Shown piece after piece: positions 43,872 through 53,880 of a stretch of 64,000 nucleotides of DNA. The notes under the pieces were generated by a model. The model was not told the origin of the DNA, did no database searches, and saw only the letters and a program-made list of their open reading frames with translations. The translations under genes and the position numbers were made by a program. Within the stretch, counting starts at the first letter, position 1, and each line of letters begins with the position of its first letter. The DNA comes from Oncomelania hupensis. Its lineage: Eukaryota; Mollusca; Gastropoda; Littorinimorpha; Pomatiopsidae. Location: NCBI GenBank assembly GCA_036898135.1, contig CM072513.1:37434840-37498839 (forward strand), in the 5' to 3' direction.

Positions 43872-45396
43872 TGTCATGAATTGGCTAGTTTTAACTCTGC
43901 CCAGTGACTATTTAGCCATGTGTAGTACTTGTAACTTCAGAAGTTAGACTATAACACAGCAGCAATTAAATTACACAGCAGACCAGCACACCGCGAGCCC
44001 GACCCACGCTAGCGCAGTGAGTCAGCACTTGAGCTTTGAATCGGACCGTTTTAACCAATCAGAGCAGGCTCAGTGGGTAGAGCAGTTCTGACTGCGTCAA
44101 ATCTTAGCGCAGTTTGAATCAGTCGTGTGTGAGAAGAGGAAGAAGTAACATCTACTACTTAGCTAGCAGAGAATCTCTTCACTCATAGACCAGGAAGCAG
44201 GACTTAGAATTCTCTCAAGTCATCACGGGCCTGAACTTGTCAAACAGGTAAATGAACACCCTTCTGTTTCATCGTGATATATTTGTATTATTGTTGAAAT
44301 TATGCTTGTGGAATTGCTATGCATAAATGTGAATTGTTAATCCGAATTTGCCGTACCACGTGGAAGAGCCGACCACGAGGCGAAACACGACCGGTTGCGC
44401 CGCCATGTTGTATCCCGTACGGAACCACTGTTGTTTAACTTATATGTATGTTTGCCGACCAGTGGCTGTACCACTGAATGTTTATATTATTATTAATTCT
44501 GTATGTGTATAGTTAGACACGATTGATATTTATGTATGTATAGGAATTTAGAGTGAGATTCCAGTGGAACCCGGAAGTAGCAGAATGTTCGTCGCTTATG
44601 TATAGAGATGTGGAGCTATCACTGAGGGCTACTTTGGCTTTCAGTGAGACGCTCTGCACAAACCGATTATTCAGGGTTGTGCAGAATTTCGTCTCTTATA
44701 TTACAGACGAGCAGGCGAGCTATCCCGAGCTATCCTGTGCACCCCACTCCACAGAAACGACTAGTTGGTTGAGGATCCTCTACCGCACAAGACGGAAAGA
44801 GCTGCCTTGAAAGACACCCTGTCAGACCCCACAGCGTGGCAAGGGAACCCAACTACACAACGACAGGTGGACCAGAAGCTACCTCACAGAAGGACTTCGA
44901 ACACCCCACACATGAGTTAAGTGCATAAGGCGAAGGTGCACTTAAACTGATCATAGCAGGACCACAGTAGTCCAACTCTTCAGAAACTGTAAAACGGACC
45001 ACAGAAGTCCAAATCTACATGAGATATAATAGAAAGTGCCCGAGGAAGATATAACAGCTGCCTAGACTATCAGCGATCGAACTATTAGCATTGAAAGAGA
45101 CTTTTTAAGTTAGATTAGTACTTAGAGAATCTTGTATAGAGTAGAAGAAATAAATGTGTGATTTTAACTGTTATCAAGTGGCTGGACTACATATGATTCA
45201 TAGCCGTGTGAAAGCTAGTGTGACAGTAATCTTTTACCATTTTTCTATCTATTTCTGTACCCCAACCTTAACACAGAACGAGCTAAACAAATAAATTTAT
45301 TAAAGTAATTCATAGGGTGACTTACTAGCAGTTCCCACCGAATAAACGTGAGGGTCCATAATTCCATTGTGCAGAGCCCATAAACCCCACGTGACA
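43872..45396 (+). repeat. 3' LTR of gypsy element
   Basis: 1,525 bp, TG...CA ends, followed by the target duplication TGTTG at 45397-45401. Confidence 0.95.
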
Positions 45397-45401
45397 TGTT
45401 G

Positions 45402-45474
45402 GCCACCGGGAATTGAACCTGCAACCTTTGTAACATGAGCTCGCCTATCTACCAACTGAGATATCCCCTGTTTC
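45402..45474 (-). tRNA. tRNA-like sequence, probable pseudogene or SINE head
   Basis: Read on the minus strand it begins GGGGATATCTCAGTTGGTAG (box A-like) and contains GGTTCAATTCC (exact box B), spaced as in a tRNA. The 5' and 3' acceptor strands do not pair (GGGGATA versus the end near GGTGGCC), and the anticodon arm is poor. It is therefore not a working tRNA. A 70-bp piece recurs at 47539-47608. Confidence 0.5.
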
Positions 45475-45499
45475 TACAGGCAGCCAATTATCATGGTCA

Positions 45500-46255
45500 T
45501 AGTTCAGAACTCAAATCGTGTACTTTATTCTGATTTTATTTTGATTAAATCAAATTAATGGGGTTGAATGAAATCCAAAATAAACGCTCACAACTGAAAG
45601 AGTAACTTGAATTGAGCTGTGTTACTGTTAATAGAGTGTGTGCATCACGAATCGAATACGAATCAAATGCTTCAAAACTATATTTTTATTTTTAACCATA
45701 TCAAGTATAATACCTTGCTAAAGATTAACACCGATCTTGCTGCAAATGTACGTCCAGCATTTGATGGTTTTCATGCTCAATTACAAAACAAAACAAAAAA
45801 TATATACTTCTTTTTTTTTTTTTACATGTGTAATATTCAGTTGTTTGTCCGGTCGCCTGCATGCCTTGACCCACTTCAGGCATCGATCTAGATAATAATT
45901 ATACTTTCCAGGCTTGACAAATGGAATCAACTTTATCCCCGTACATCTTTCAGGATATCTGGAGTCAGTTTTGCATGTTTCCCATGCACAACGCTTTACT
46001 GTCTGCATCTTTTGCATAAAACAGAATATAGCAGAGTCGCCAAGTTTGTTCTACAAACTAAGATAGGTAACTCCAATGAGTATAAGGACTAGGTCTATTT
46101 ATGGAATAGACCTATTCACATACTGAAATCGCTGCAGAATATTTCATAATAGACTATACAATTTTAAATCTGAATTTGAAGAAAATACAATAATGTAAAA
46201 AAAAAAAAGATTTAACCAACAACAGACGCAGTAATAAAAAATGATTACCGTAATA
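45500..46255. other. Spacer, no gene seen
   Basis: AT-rich DNA with a poly(T) tract near 45812. Nothing was recognised on either strand. Confidence 0.5.
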
Positions 46256-47538
46256 ATCCTATCCTATCCTATCCTGTCCCATAACCCGAAGGTCGTAGGG
46301 GCACCACAGATGATCGCTTAACCAGCATACTCCATCTTTCTCTGTCCTCAGCAGCCCTCATGGCTTCGCTCAGTGTCAAACCAGTCCATTCTCGAATGTT
46401 GTCCTCCCACCTCTTTTTCGGTCTCCCCCTTCTTCTACCTCCTTGCACTGTGCCTTGCAGAATGGTCTTTGCAAGGCCTGATGATCTGGTGACGTGGCCA
46501 TACCATCGGAGTTTCCGTTTCTTCACCACTGTGAGCAGGTCATCGTGTTGTCCAATGGCTTGTGTGATGGTCTGTCGGACTTCAATGTTGGTGATGTGTT
46601 GGGTATAGGAAATGCACAGAAGTCTTCTGTAGCACCTCATCTCCATGCTTTGTATTCTTCGTTGGAGATCTGCTGTGAGGGTCCATGCTTCGCAAGCATA
46701 TAGGAAGATGGAGATGACCAGAGAGCGCAGCAGTCTTACTTTGGAATGTAGACTGATGGTTCTGTCTTTCCAAATGGGCTTCAACCTTGTCAGGGCAGCA
46801 GTTGTTTGTGCGATCCTGGAGAGAACTTCCTGTCGAGACCCATTGTCTGACACAATGGCTCCTAAATATTTGAAGCTGTGCACTGTGTTGAGGGATTGGC
46901 CTTGTACTTTGATGTCCGTGTTGATGCCATTGGTGTTGTTGGTCATCATTTTGGTCTTCTCTGCACTTATTTCCATTCCATAAGCTCTGGAGGTGGTGTC
47001 AAGCCTCTGTACAAGCTGTTCAAGTTCTTGTTCCTCTCCAGCCAATCCATCAATATCATCCGCAAAACGAAGATTGGAGATTGCTCTGCCCCCTATGCTG
47101 ACTGTGCCTTCGTGATCTGCAAGAGCATCTGACATGATGCGCTCTAGGAAGATGTTGAAGAGTGTTGGAGAGAGTAGGCATCCTTGACGCACACCGATTG
47201 TTGTTCTGAACCAGTTCCCGATGACGCTGTTATGGAGGACTGCACTGGTAACCTTGTCATACAGGCTTTTGATGACTTCTATAATTTTAGGGCTGATGTT
47301 GTAAACTTTCATGGTTGCCCATAGAGCTGCATGCCAGACTCGGTCAAATGCCTTCTTGAAGTCTATGAACACATGATATAGATGTTGTTGGTGCTGTAGG
47401 TATTTCTCACAGATTATTCTGAGGTTGAAAATCTGTTCAGTGGTACTTCGCCCTGCCATGAATCCTGCTTGTTCTTCAGCTATGATTTGTTCAGCTTGTG
47501 GTTTCAACCTGTTGAGTATTATTTTCAGGAGGACCTTG
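46256..47538 (-). mobile_element. 5'-truncated RTE-like LINE, left copy
   Basis: The fragment lies on the minus strand and ends at its 3' side with (AGGAT)n at 46256-46278, a short-unit tail typical of RTE-type LINEs. It contains one open frame of 426 codons (46269-47549), whose first four codons come from the adjoining tRNA-like fragment. RT motifs are EEQAGFMAGRSTTEQIF, FIDFKKAFDRV, GVRQGCLLSPTLFNIFL and LRFADDID. They are followed by KYLGAIV and the tail motif LRWYGHVTRS...GRPKKRWEDNI. Endonuclease and the RT N-terminus are lost. A second copy lies in the opposite direction at 48026-49015. Confidence 0.85.
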
Positions 47539-47549
47539 CTTTGTAACAT
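46269..47549 (-). pseudogene. RTE-like reverse transcriptase, truncated but open
   Basis: 426 codons are without a stop. The fingers and palm are mostly present from the QAGF block onward, and the catalytic FADD is intact. The C-terminal domain is complete to the RPSGYGTG end. The protein lacks the endonuclease and so could not insert alone. The ATG at 47547-47549 belongs to the foreign tRNA-like fragment, so the start is accidental. Confidence 0.8.
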
Positions 47550-47608
47550 GAGCTCGCCTATCTACCAACTGAGATATCCCCTGTTTCTACAGGCAGCCAA
47601 TTATCATG
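47539..47608 (-). repeat. 70-bp copy of the tRNA-like region
   Basis: Identical by eye to 45426-45495 and in the same orientation. It joins the RTE fragment directly to the copied RNase H fragment. Confidence 0.9.
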
Positions 47609-47966
47609 CTGTGTCCTCCACGAGATGGCGACTGAGGTAGTCGGCTCCGTGGTTCTCTTTGCCGGGGATGTACTCGATTTGGAATGAGTATGCTTGAAGG
47701 GTGAGTGCCCATCTCATCAGGCGAGAGTTCAAAGACTTGGAGGCTGCCAGGAACGATAGTGGTTGGTGGTCCACCTGAACTGTGAAGTGGGTCCCATACA
47801 GGTAGAGTTGGAATTTCTGTATGGCCCAGACTAGTCCAAGACATTCTTTCTCCGACGTGGCGTAGTGTGTTTCGGCGGGTCTCAGTTTTCTGCTGGCGTA
47901 GGCGACAGGGAATAACTTCTCTGCATTCTTGGGGTCGCGCTGTAGCAGTACTGCTCCGAGGCCTAA
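47609..47966 (-). pseudogene. Inverted copy of gypsy RNase H segment
   Basis: 358 bp are the reverse complement of 43285-43642, with one difference found (GAGATCCGCC in the source versus GAGACCCGCC in the copy). Both ends are abrupt and lack LTR or target duplication. It was copied from this element or a near-identical sister and is not an independent gene. Confidence 0.92.
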
Positions 47967-48025
47967 ATGCTCCGGTCCATCATAATAAAAACAATAATAT
48001 TAAATGAATCGTCATCATCACATGT

Positions 48026-49015
48026 GCAGTCCTCCACAACAGCGCCATCAGGAACTGGTTCAGAACAACAATCGGTGTGCGTCAAGGATGCCTACTCTCT
48101 CCAACACTCTTCAACATCTTCCTAGAGCGCATAATGTCAGATGCTCCTGCAGACCATGAAAGCACAGTCAGCATAGGGGGTGGAGCAATCTCCAATCTTC
48201 GTTTTGCAGATGACATTGATGTATTGGCTGGAGAGGAACAAGAACTTGAACAGCTGGTACAGAGGCTTGACACCACCTCCAGAGCCTATGGAATGGAAAT
48301 AAGTGCAGAGAAGACCAAAATGATGACCAACAACACCAATGGCATCAACACGGACATCAAAGTCCAAGGCCAATCCCTCAACACAGTGCATAGCTTCAAA
48401 TATTTAGGAGCCATTGTATCAGACAATGGGTCCCGACAGGAAGTCCTCTCCAGGATCGCACAAACAACTGCTGCCCTGACAAGGTTGAAGCCCATTTGGA
48501 AAGACAGGAACATCAGTCTACATTCCAAAGTAAGACTGCTGCGCTCCCTTGTCATCTCCATCTTCCTATATGCTTGCGAAGCATGGACCCTCACAGCAGA
48601 TCTCCAACGAAGAATACAAAGCATGGAGATGAGGTGCTACAGAAGACTTCTGGGCATTTCCTATACCCAGCACATCACCAACGACGAAGTCCGACAGACC
48701 ATCACACAAGCCATTGGACAACACGATGACCTGCTAACAGTGGTGAAGAAACTGAAACTCCGATGGTATGGCCACGTCACCAGATCATCAGGCCTTGCAA
48801 AGACTATTCTGCAAGGCACAGTGCAAGGAGGTAGAAGAAGAGGGAGACCGAAAAAGAGGTGGGAGGACAACATTCGAGAATGGACTGGTTTGACACTGAC
48901 TGAGCGAACCCATCAGGGCTGCTGAGGACAGAGAAAGATGGAGTATGCTGGTTAAACGATCATCTGTGGTGCCCCTACGACCTTCGGGTTACGGGATAGG
49001 ATAGGATAGGATAGG
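48026..49015 (+). mobile_element. 5'-truncated RTE-like LINE, right copy
   Basis: This plus-strand copy starts at GCAGTCCTCCACAACAGC and ends with (GGATA)n at 48995-49015. It is closely similar to the left copy in reverse orientation, with several substitutions (for example APADHES versus ALADHEG, and GGGAISN versus GGRAISN). The open part at 48077-48925 holds RQGCLLSPTLFNIFL and LRFADDID. A frameshift after LTLTE near 48897 ends the frame, while the true tail reads on in another frame. Confidence 0.85.
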
Positions 49016-49780
49016 ACATCATCACATTTGTAAATTTAGTCACCACATCAAAATATATACAGATCTAAGCACAAACACTCACAGATACAGATCTAAGCAC
49101 AGACTAAACATGCAAACGAGCAAAAGCTATTTTTTACTCCACCCTCTTTTTCCTATCCATTCTGCTCCCCCACATTGCTTGATTGCTTTTACTATGGGAG
49201 GAACAATATTGTTCCTTCAATAGTCGGGAGGAACAATAGGCCTACTTGAAAAATTAGAAACAAAGTAAAAATATGTATTGTTGTGGTAGATGTGATGATT
49301 GTGGAAGGCTGTAACTTGATAAAAATTGAGGGCACGACATAATCTTGTGCCAAGTAATAAAAGGGAAACATTGTAAGCAAGCAAGAAATAAACACATCCA
49401 CTGGCACTGGATAAAAGTAAATAACATGAGTTTGAAGAGGTCATTAAAAAGCTGATTATGCATTCACTGTAATTATTAGCTATACCACTCAACAGTTGCC
49501 CGAAGGATAATGAGAATGAATGATTTGAAGAATGAACAAGCGCACACAAAATAAGCATTAGAAATAATTGAATAATACATTTTAAAAGTACTACTACTAA
49601 TAAAAAATTTTTTGTGGGGTGTAAAAAGAGACACAGCTTTTTATTTGCCTTCCTTATCATAGGTTGCCATTAATCCAAGTGCAAGGTAGGTAGTTCTACG
49701 AAAGTGCTCACTTCTGCACTTGAACTAGTAGGAAAAATGGCCACTTAACCTTTTCCTTGTAATAAATTCTGTTGCCTTAG
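49016..49780. other. Spacer, no gene seen
   Basis: AT-rich DNA with short frames on the minus strand (49217-49660) that have no recognised motif. Confidence 0.45.
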
Positions 49781-49796
49781 GAGGCGCGATGAATCG

Positions 49797-49950
49797 TCAC
49801 GCTTTAGCAAAGAGATAGAACTCTAGTAGAATCAACACAAAACAGTGCTTTCTGTCCCATCTCGGTATAGCAATTCATATACCGAGATGGGATAGAGAGC
49901 ACTATTTTGTATGTGTTTCACTAGAGTTGCCTCTCTTTGCTAAAGCGTGA
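49797..49950. repeat. 150-bp near-perfect palindrome (hairpin)
   Basis: The left arm TCACGCTTTAGCAAAGAG...CCCATCTCGGTAT pairs with the right arm ATACCGAGATGGGAT...CTCTTTGCTAAAGCGTGA around a loop of about 10 bases near 49871-49878. Pairing is broken by a few small bulges. A transcript would form a long hairpin. It could be a short fold-back element. Confidence 0.9.
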
Positions 49951-50474
49951 TGAGCTAAGGTGAAAGAACGGTCTTTGGCAGTATGCATCCATTTAAGTTA
50001 TTACAAGCGACGATTATTTTTGGTATTTATTTTTGTATTTTCGTATTATTTATTTCCGGATTTTCTTTATTTCTTTTTTCTTTTGTTGTCGCTATGCTCG
50101 TATCTTTTCTTGCTCTCTGTCTTGTCGAAGGGAACAACAAGAATAGCCTCCCTTCCGTAATTTCCGGTGGTAATGTTATTCCTCGTGTAGGAAAGCGACT
50201 GCAGAACGGCAAGTTCGTAAAGTTTGTTTACATAAAGTTTGTTTGCATATTCTCGGGTCCTTTCCAGCTGGACTGTGCACACTGGGACGAAATGCAAAGT
50301 GTTACACTAGGGCAAGAATAATCCAAAATATGACCGTTTTATTAATTTATTAAAAATGAAGCAAATGAACTAGACTAGAAACTTAGAAAGTAGAGTCTTA
50401 CTCTTACTCTTAACTTAAGTAACTTTAGTAAGACTAACTTCACTAAGTCTAAGGAGAGTAAGACAGTAAGAGAG

Positions 50475-50748
50475 TGGACATTCGCATATTCTGAAAAAGA
50501 CTTGAGAGTCATAATAGATGAAAACCTTTCATTTGACGAGCACATTACCGAGGTTACACACACAAAAAAAAGTAAAAGACTATCAGGACTGTTGATCAGG
50601 TCCATTTCTTATGTTATAATATTATATTATAATTTTTTTTTTTAAAGTGGGGAGTGGGGGGGAGAGGGGGTGTGGAGTGGAATGGCCCAATGGGGGACAT
50701 TGTGGTTCCTTTGTTGAACTTGAAGGCTTTGGTGAGACCTTGTTTAGA
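50475..50748 (+). mobile_element. CR1/jockey-like LINE RT fragment, 5' of R1 insertion
   Basis: The frame reads TFAYSEKDLRVIIDENLSF, DEHITEVTHTKKSKRLSGLL and, after a low-complexity gap, LLNLKALVRPCLE. This is the RT segment after the catalytic centre. The sentence resumes as LEYGNPV at 51576, after the R1 insertion. Confidence 0.75.
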
Positions 50749-51568
50749 GACCCCTGTTGGGGTGCCGAGGTTTTCTGTATAGTATCCTCACTTTGTGGAA
50801 ATTTAGTGCTTTAAATTACCACTGTTCCTGTCCTTCTCATTTGTTCTTTCTAGTTCCTAATCTGTTCTATCAATCTACTATCTTCTTCGCTAGACCAGTC
50901 ACCCAGTCACCTACCTTTTTTCTTGAAAACTCTCCCCAAACTTTTCATTTGTGTATAGGGTCTGTTGGGCCAGCTTGGGGGTATTGGATGTTTGTGCCAA
51001 ATGGTCACTAGTGCTTGCTATGGTATTATTATTTAGGGGGGGAAAAAGTCAGTTTACGGTATCCCTACCGACTCTAATTTTTTGGTCCAACCCTAACCTT
51101 TTTTTGGATCGTCTGGAAAAAAAGAAGAAAAAAGAAAAACATTGCTTCCAAGTCGAAAAAAGTTTACAGAAGAAAAAACAACAACCTACCAACCCTTTTT
51201 TTTCCCTATATTACCGTAATTTCTCTTGTAGAGATCAATAAAGACATTGTAAACAGACAATTTTTTTTTTTGCCTTAGCAATGAAGGCATTTTATATGTA
51301 TGTGTTTTGTTCATATTTTATAATGATGTTTATATTCGATTTTATTTTTGTAAATGGGGGTTCGATAAATTAGAGTAGAACTTCAGTGTCCCCTGCCTTT
51401 ATTGTAAAGTGGCCGGCTGGTACTTTGCCTTCAGTGTTGCCGTTGGGGTTGTTTCAGCGGATCTTTTATGCTAAACGGGGGTGATGCCTTTTTCAACTTA
51501 GTTGTGGTCCTGATTCGGCTCTTTGCAGTCCACTGGACCCTATAAACAATTACTAACTATATAATCTA
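50749..51568 (+). mobile_element. Unclassified interspersed repeat R1, copy 3, with target duplication
   Basis: The element interrupts a LINE RT frame and is bounded by the 7-bp direct repeat GTTTAGA (50742-50748 and 51569-51575), so its ends are defined: GACCCCTGTTGGGGTG and CTGGACCCTATAAACAATTACTAAC plus AT-rich tail. A 7-bp duplication and a simple tail suggest LINE-type insertion. It contains a further insertion at 51037-51274. Confidence 0.85.
51037..51274. mobile_element. Insertion inside R1 copy 3
   Basis: R1 copies 1 and 2 lack this 238-bp block. It begins GGGGGGAAAAAGTCAG, carries GGTATCCCTACCGACTC and ends in poly(T)GCC. TTAG flanks it on both sides (51033-51036 and 51275-51278). 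The type is unknown; possibly a SINE. Confidence 0.6.
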
Positions 51569-51830
51569 GTTTAGAGTATGGTAATCCTGTGTGAAGTTCT
51601 AAGCTAAAAAATAACAAACAACACATATCGCTATAATTGAAAGTGTTCAAAGACAGATGTATTGTAGGACATAAAAATCATCTCAGTTGTGAAGAGAGAC
51701 TGGAAAGCAACAAATGAATCAGCGTACTGATTGTAGCTGCTCAACCCAAGAAGAAGAAGCCTTAAGTTGCTTTGCTTAGAATATAGACATCTAAGATGAG
51801 ATATGATTGGGGTTGTAAAATTCCTACCGA
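51569..51830 (+). mobile_element. CR1/jockey-like LINE RT fragment, 3' of R1 insertion
   Basis: Continuing from PCLE, the frame reads LEYGNPV, then decayed text with LSCEERLES and TSKMRYDW. This corresponds to the usual LSYEERL and R-G-D-M motifs. Several stops are present. Confidence 0.65.
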
Positions 51831-52176
51831 CTCAACCAAAGCTTTTAGGTTTTGAAGTTAGTTCAGCCAGGCTAGCTATAAATAGCTTCGCCGATAGCTT
51901 CGCCGGTGCTTCTTTCCTTTTCCTTTAACTGGAAGGGAGGGTGTAGGCAAGCTATAAATAGCCCGCAGCCAGCAAAATGTGGGGGAACCAAAGAGTGCTG
52001 CTCACATAGGCATTGAGCTGGTGTGAATCCTACACAATTTCTATGATCCCAAAACAACACAAAGTCTACTAACCAAAAGAGTTCAGTAACAAGAGGACAT
52101 GACTTCAAACTCTCAAAGAAGACTATACAAGTACTGCACACATTTATATTTTTTTCACTAACAGTTAATAGTTATT

Positions 52177-52933
52177 TATGACAGCCTACTAGCGCCAAAA
52201 CCGAGAGTTACCAGTATCACAAGATAATTGAAATCAACACGTGTTCTGTTAATTTATAGAGATACCAGAAATCCACAGTTTGATTAATACTTATTAGTAT
52301 TTGCCACGCCTTCCTAGCGCCAAAACCTGATAGGTAAATATTATGAGATTATTACAAATATCCTGGGATAATTACAATTATCAAGGGATAATTACAATTA
52401 TAATTAAAGAATTATTATCTTGGCGTGGTCATGTTTAGTTTTCAGTTTTGGCTCTAGCAATCCATCTGAAAATGCGCCCAAACTGACAGACAATTGCAAT
52501 TTTTACTTGATTATTACAATTTTTACGCATTAGTTGTAAATATGTCGTTGATATTTGTAATTATCCTATGATATTTGTAATTATCAGGTTTTGGCTCTAG
52601 TAGGCCTTCATTACACAAAACACGTGTTAATTACAGTTATCACAGATACTGATAAATGCAAGTTTTGGCGCTAGTAAGCAGCCTTAGCCAGAATTGAGCA
52701 TGATCATGTAAAAAGTGTAATATTATCAAGTGAAATTTGTAATTATTAGATAATTACAATTTTTGGTTTTGGTGTATTTCCAGATGATCTTGCTAGAGCC
52801 AAAGCTGAAAATTAAACATGATCACGCGAAGATATTAGTAATTTTGCAATGATATTGTAATTATCCCTTGATAACTGTAATTATCTCATGATATTTGTAA
52901 TTATCAGGTTTTGGCGCTAGTAGGCTGTCATAG
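52177..52933. mobile_element. Fold-back DNA element with 26-bp perfect TIRs and 6-bp TSD
   Basis: The termini start TATGACAGCCTACTAGCGCC on the left and are perfectly inverted over 26 bp on the right (52908-52933). They are flanked by GTTATT (52171-52176 and 52934-52939). The interior is itself largely palindromic. 52418-52475 pairs with 52770-52833, and the GGTTTTGGCGCTAGTAGG-like terminus is repeated inside near 52310, 52590 and 52665. No coding frame is present, so it is a non-autonomous fold-back or MITE-like element. It lies in no recognised gene. Confidence 0.85.
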
Positions 52934-53109
52934 TTATTAACACTTGTAACAGTCTATCAAATGAAATTGTCACAGCTGGTACCATCAATTCTTTTACAAA
53001 TAGTCTGAATTTTTTTTTTATCACATAGGTTATTCTCCGCTGACTTTTGAGGAGTACACTTCTTTTCTCTCTCCTCCCTCCCCCCCCCCCCTATCCCATA
53101 CATGATTAG

Positions 53110-53480
53110 TGAATGAATAAGTTCACTTCAAGATCAAGGTCAAAGAATCAACAAATGTTATTGTTAGTCAAAAATTTACCTTTTTTTTATTTCACTTTTT
53201 TCTAGGTTATTAATATTGAACTTATGATTCTTTGATGCATGAGAGATATTAGTGAGACACCCATACTATACAAATTTGGTCAACTCTACTCCAAGGTCAA
53301 GGTCACAGAGCTGTCCAAAAGTTGTTTACTCTAGGTACTTTGAAGTGACCTTGTCCCTAAACTATGAGAGATATAAAGTCCAAACTTGTTGCATTTAGAG
53401 ATGATAGATGTTTTTGCGCTGATCTTAAATGTCAAGGTCATTTTAGACCTTGCAAAAGCATTGTGATAAAAACGAACACC
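53110..53480. repeat. Repeat rich in TCAAGGTCA half-sites
   Basis: Several TCAAGGTCA or complement copies (near 53135, 53290, 53350, 53430) occur with ATGAGAGATAT motifs. Related sequence lies on the other side of the Penelope element (57130-57220). Confidence 0.5.
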
Positions 53481-53615
53481 AAAACACCTAAACTAGAATA
53501 TTTCGTGTAAATTGTTACACTTCATCAGCTACACACAAACAAAACGAACAGAACACGATGGGAGAAATGACGTAAAAGAACCGATGACACATATGATGAC
53601 GCAAAACAAGTCACA

Positions 53616-53618
<3 letters not shown>

Positions 53619-53652
<34 letters not shown>
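53619..53652. repeat. (CT)n microsatellite
   Basis: CT run followed by further CTCTCT stretches to 53674. Confidence 0.9.
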
Positions 53653-53777
53653 ATGTCTCTCGCTCTCTCTCTCATCACTTTATACACATACATTACTATC
53701 ATCAGGAGTGAAGTTAACACCACAAACATAATAAGGTTAACAGCTATCAACAGAAGCAAGCCGCTAGCAAGAGTTAG

Positions 53778-53845
53778 TTAGTCATTGTTTATAGGGTCCA
53801 GCGGATTGTAAAGAGACGAATCAAGACCACAGCGTTATCAAGAAG
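53778..53845 (-). mobile_element. 3' end of repeat family R1
   Basis: TAGTTAGTCATTGTTTATAG and GGTCCAGCGGATTGTAAAGA match, in reverse complement, the R1 terminus. It lies just beyond the 3' end of the Penelope ORF. Confidence 0.65.
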
Positions 53846-53880
53846 AGCACACTCACTTGTAAAACCAGCTATGCAGTCAG

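Larger units (their letters stand above)
38199..45396 (+). mobile_element. Ty3/gypsy LTR retrotransposon, Gmr1-like domain order, RT deleted
   Basis: The whole element is 7,198 bp. Each LTR is 1,525 bp, starting TGTCATGAATTGG and ending CACGTGACA. The target duplication is TGTTG (38194-38198 and 45397-45401). The LTRs differ at only two positions that I could find (T/C near the CGAGCCCG segment, T/A near CCACAG-AGTCC), so insertion is recent. A candidate primer-binding site TGGCGAGCCTAGCCAGG lies 8-10 bases inside the left LTR, and a purine-rich TTGAGGGAG before the right LTR. The internal part encodes Gag, protease and integrase, then RNase H in another frame. Reverse transcriptase is missing, so the copy needs help to move. 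Confidence 0.95.

Noticed and set aside
45402..45474. Functional tRNA gene
   Set aside because: Box A and box B are good, but the acceptor strands do not pair and the anticodon arm is poor; best read as a pseudogene or SINE head.
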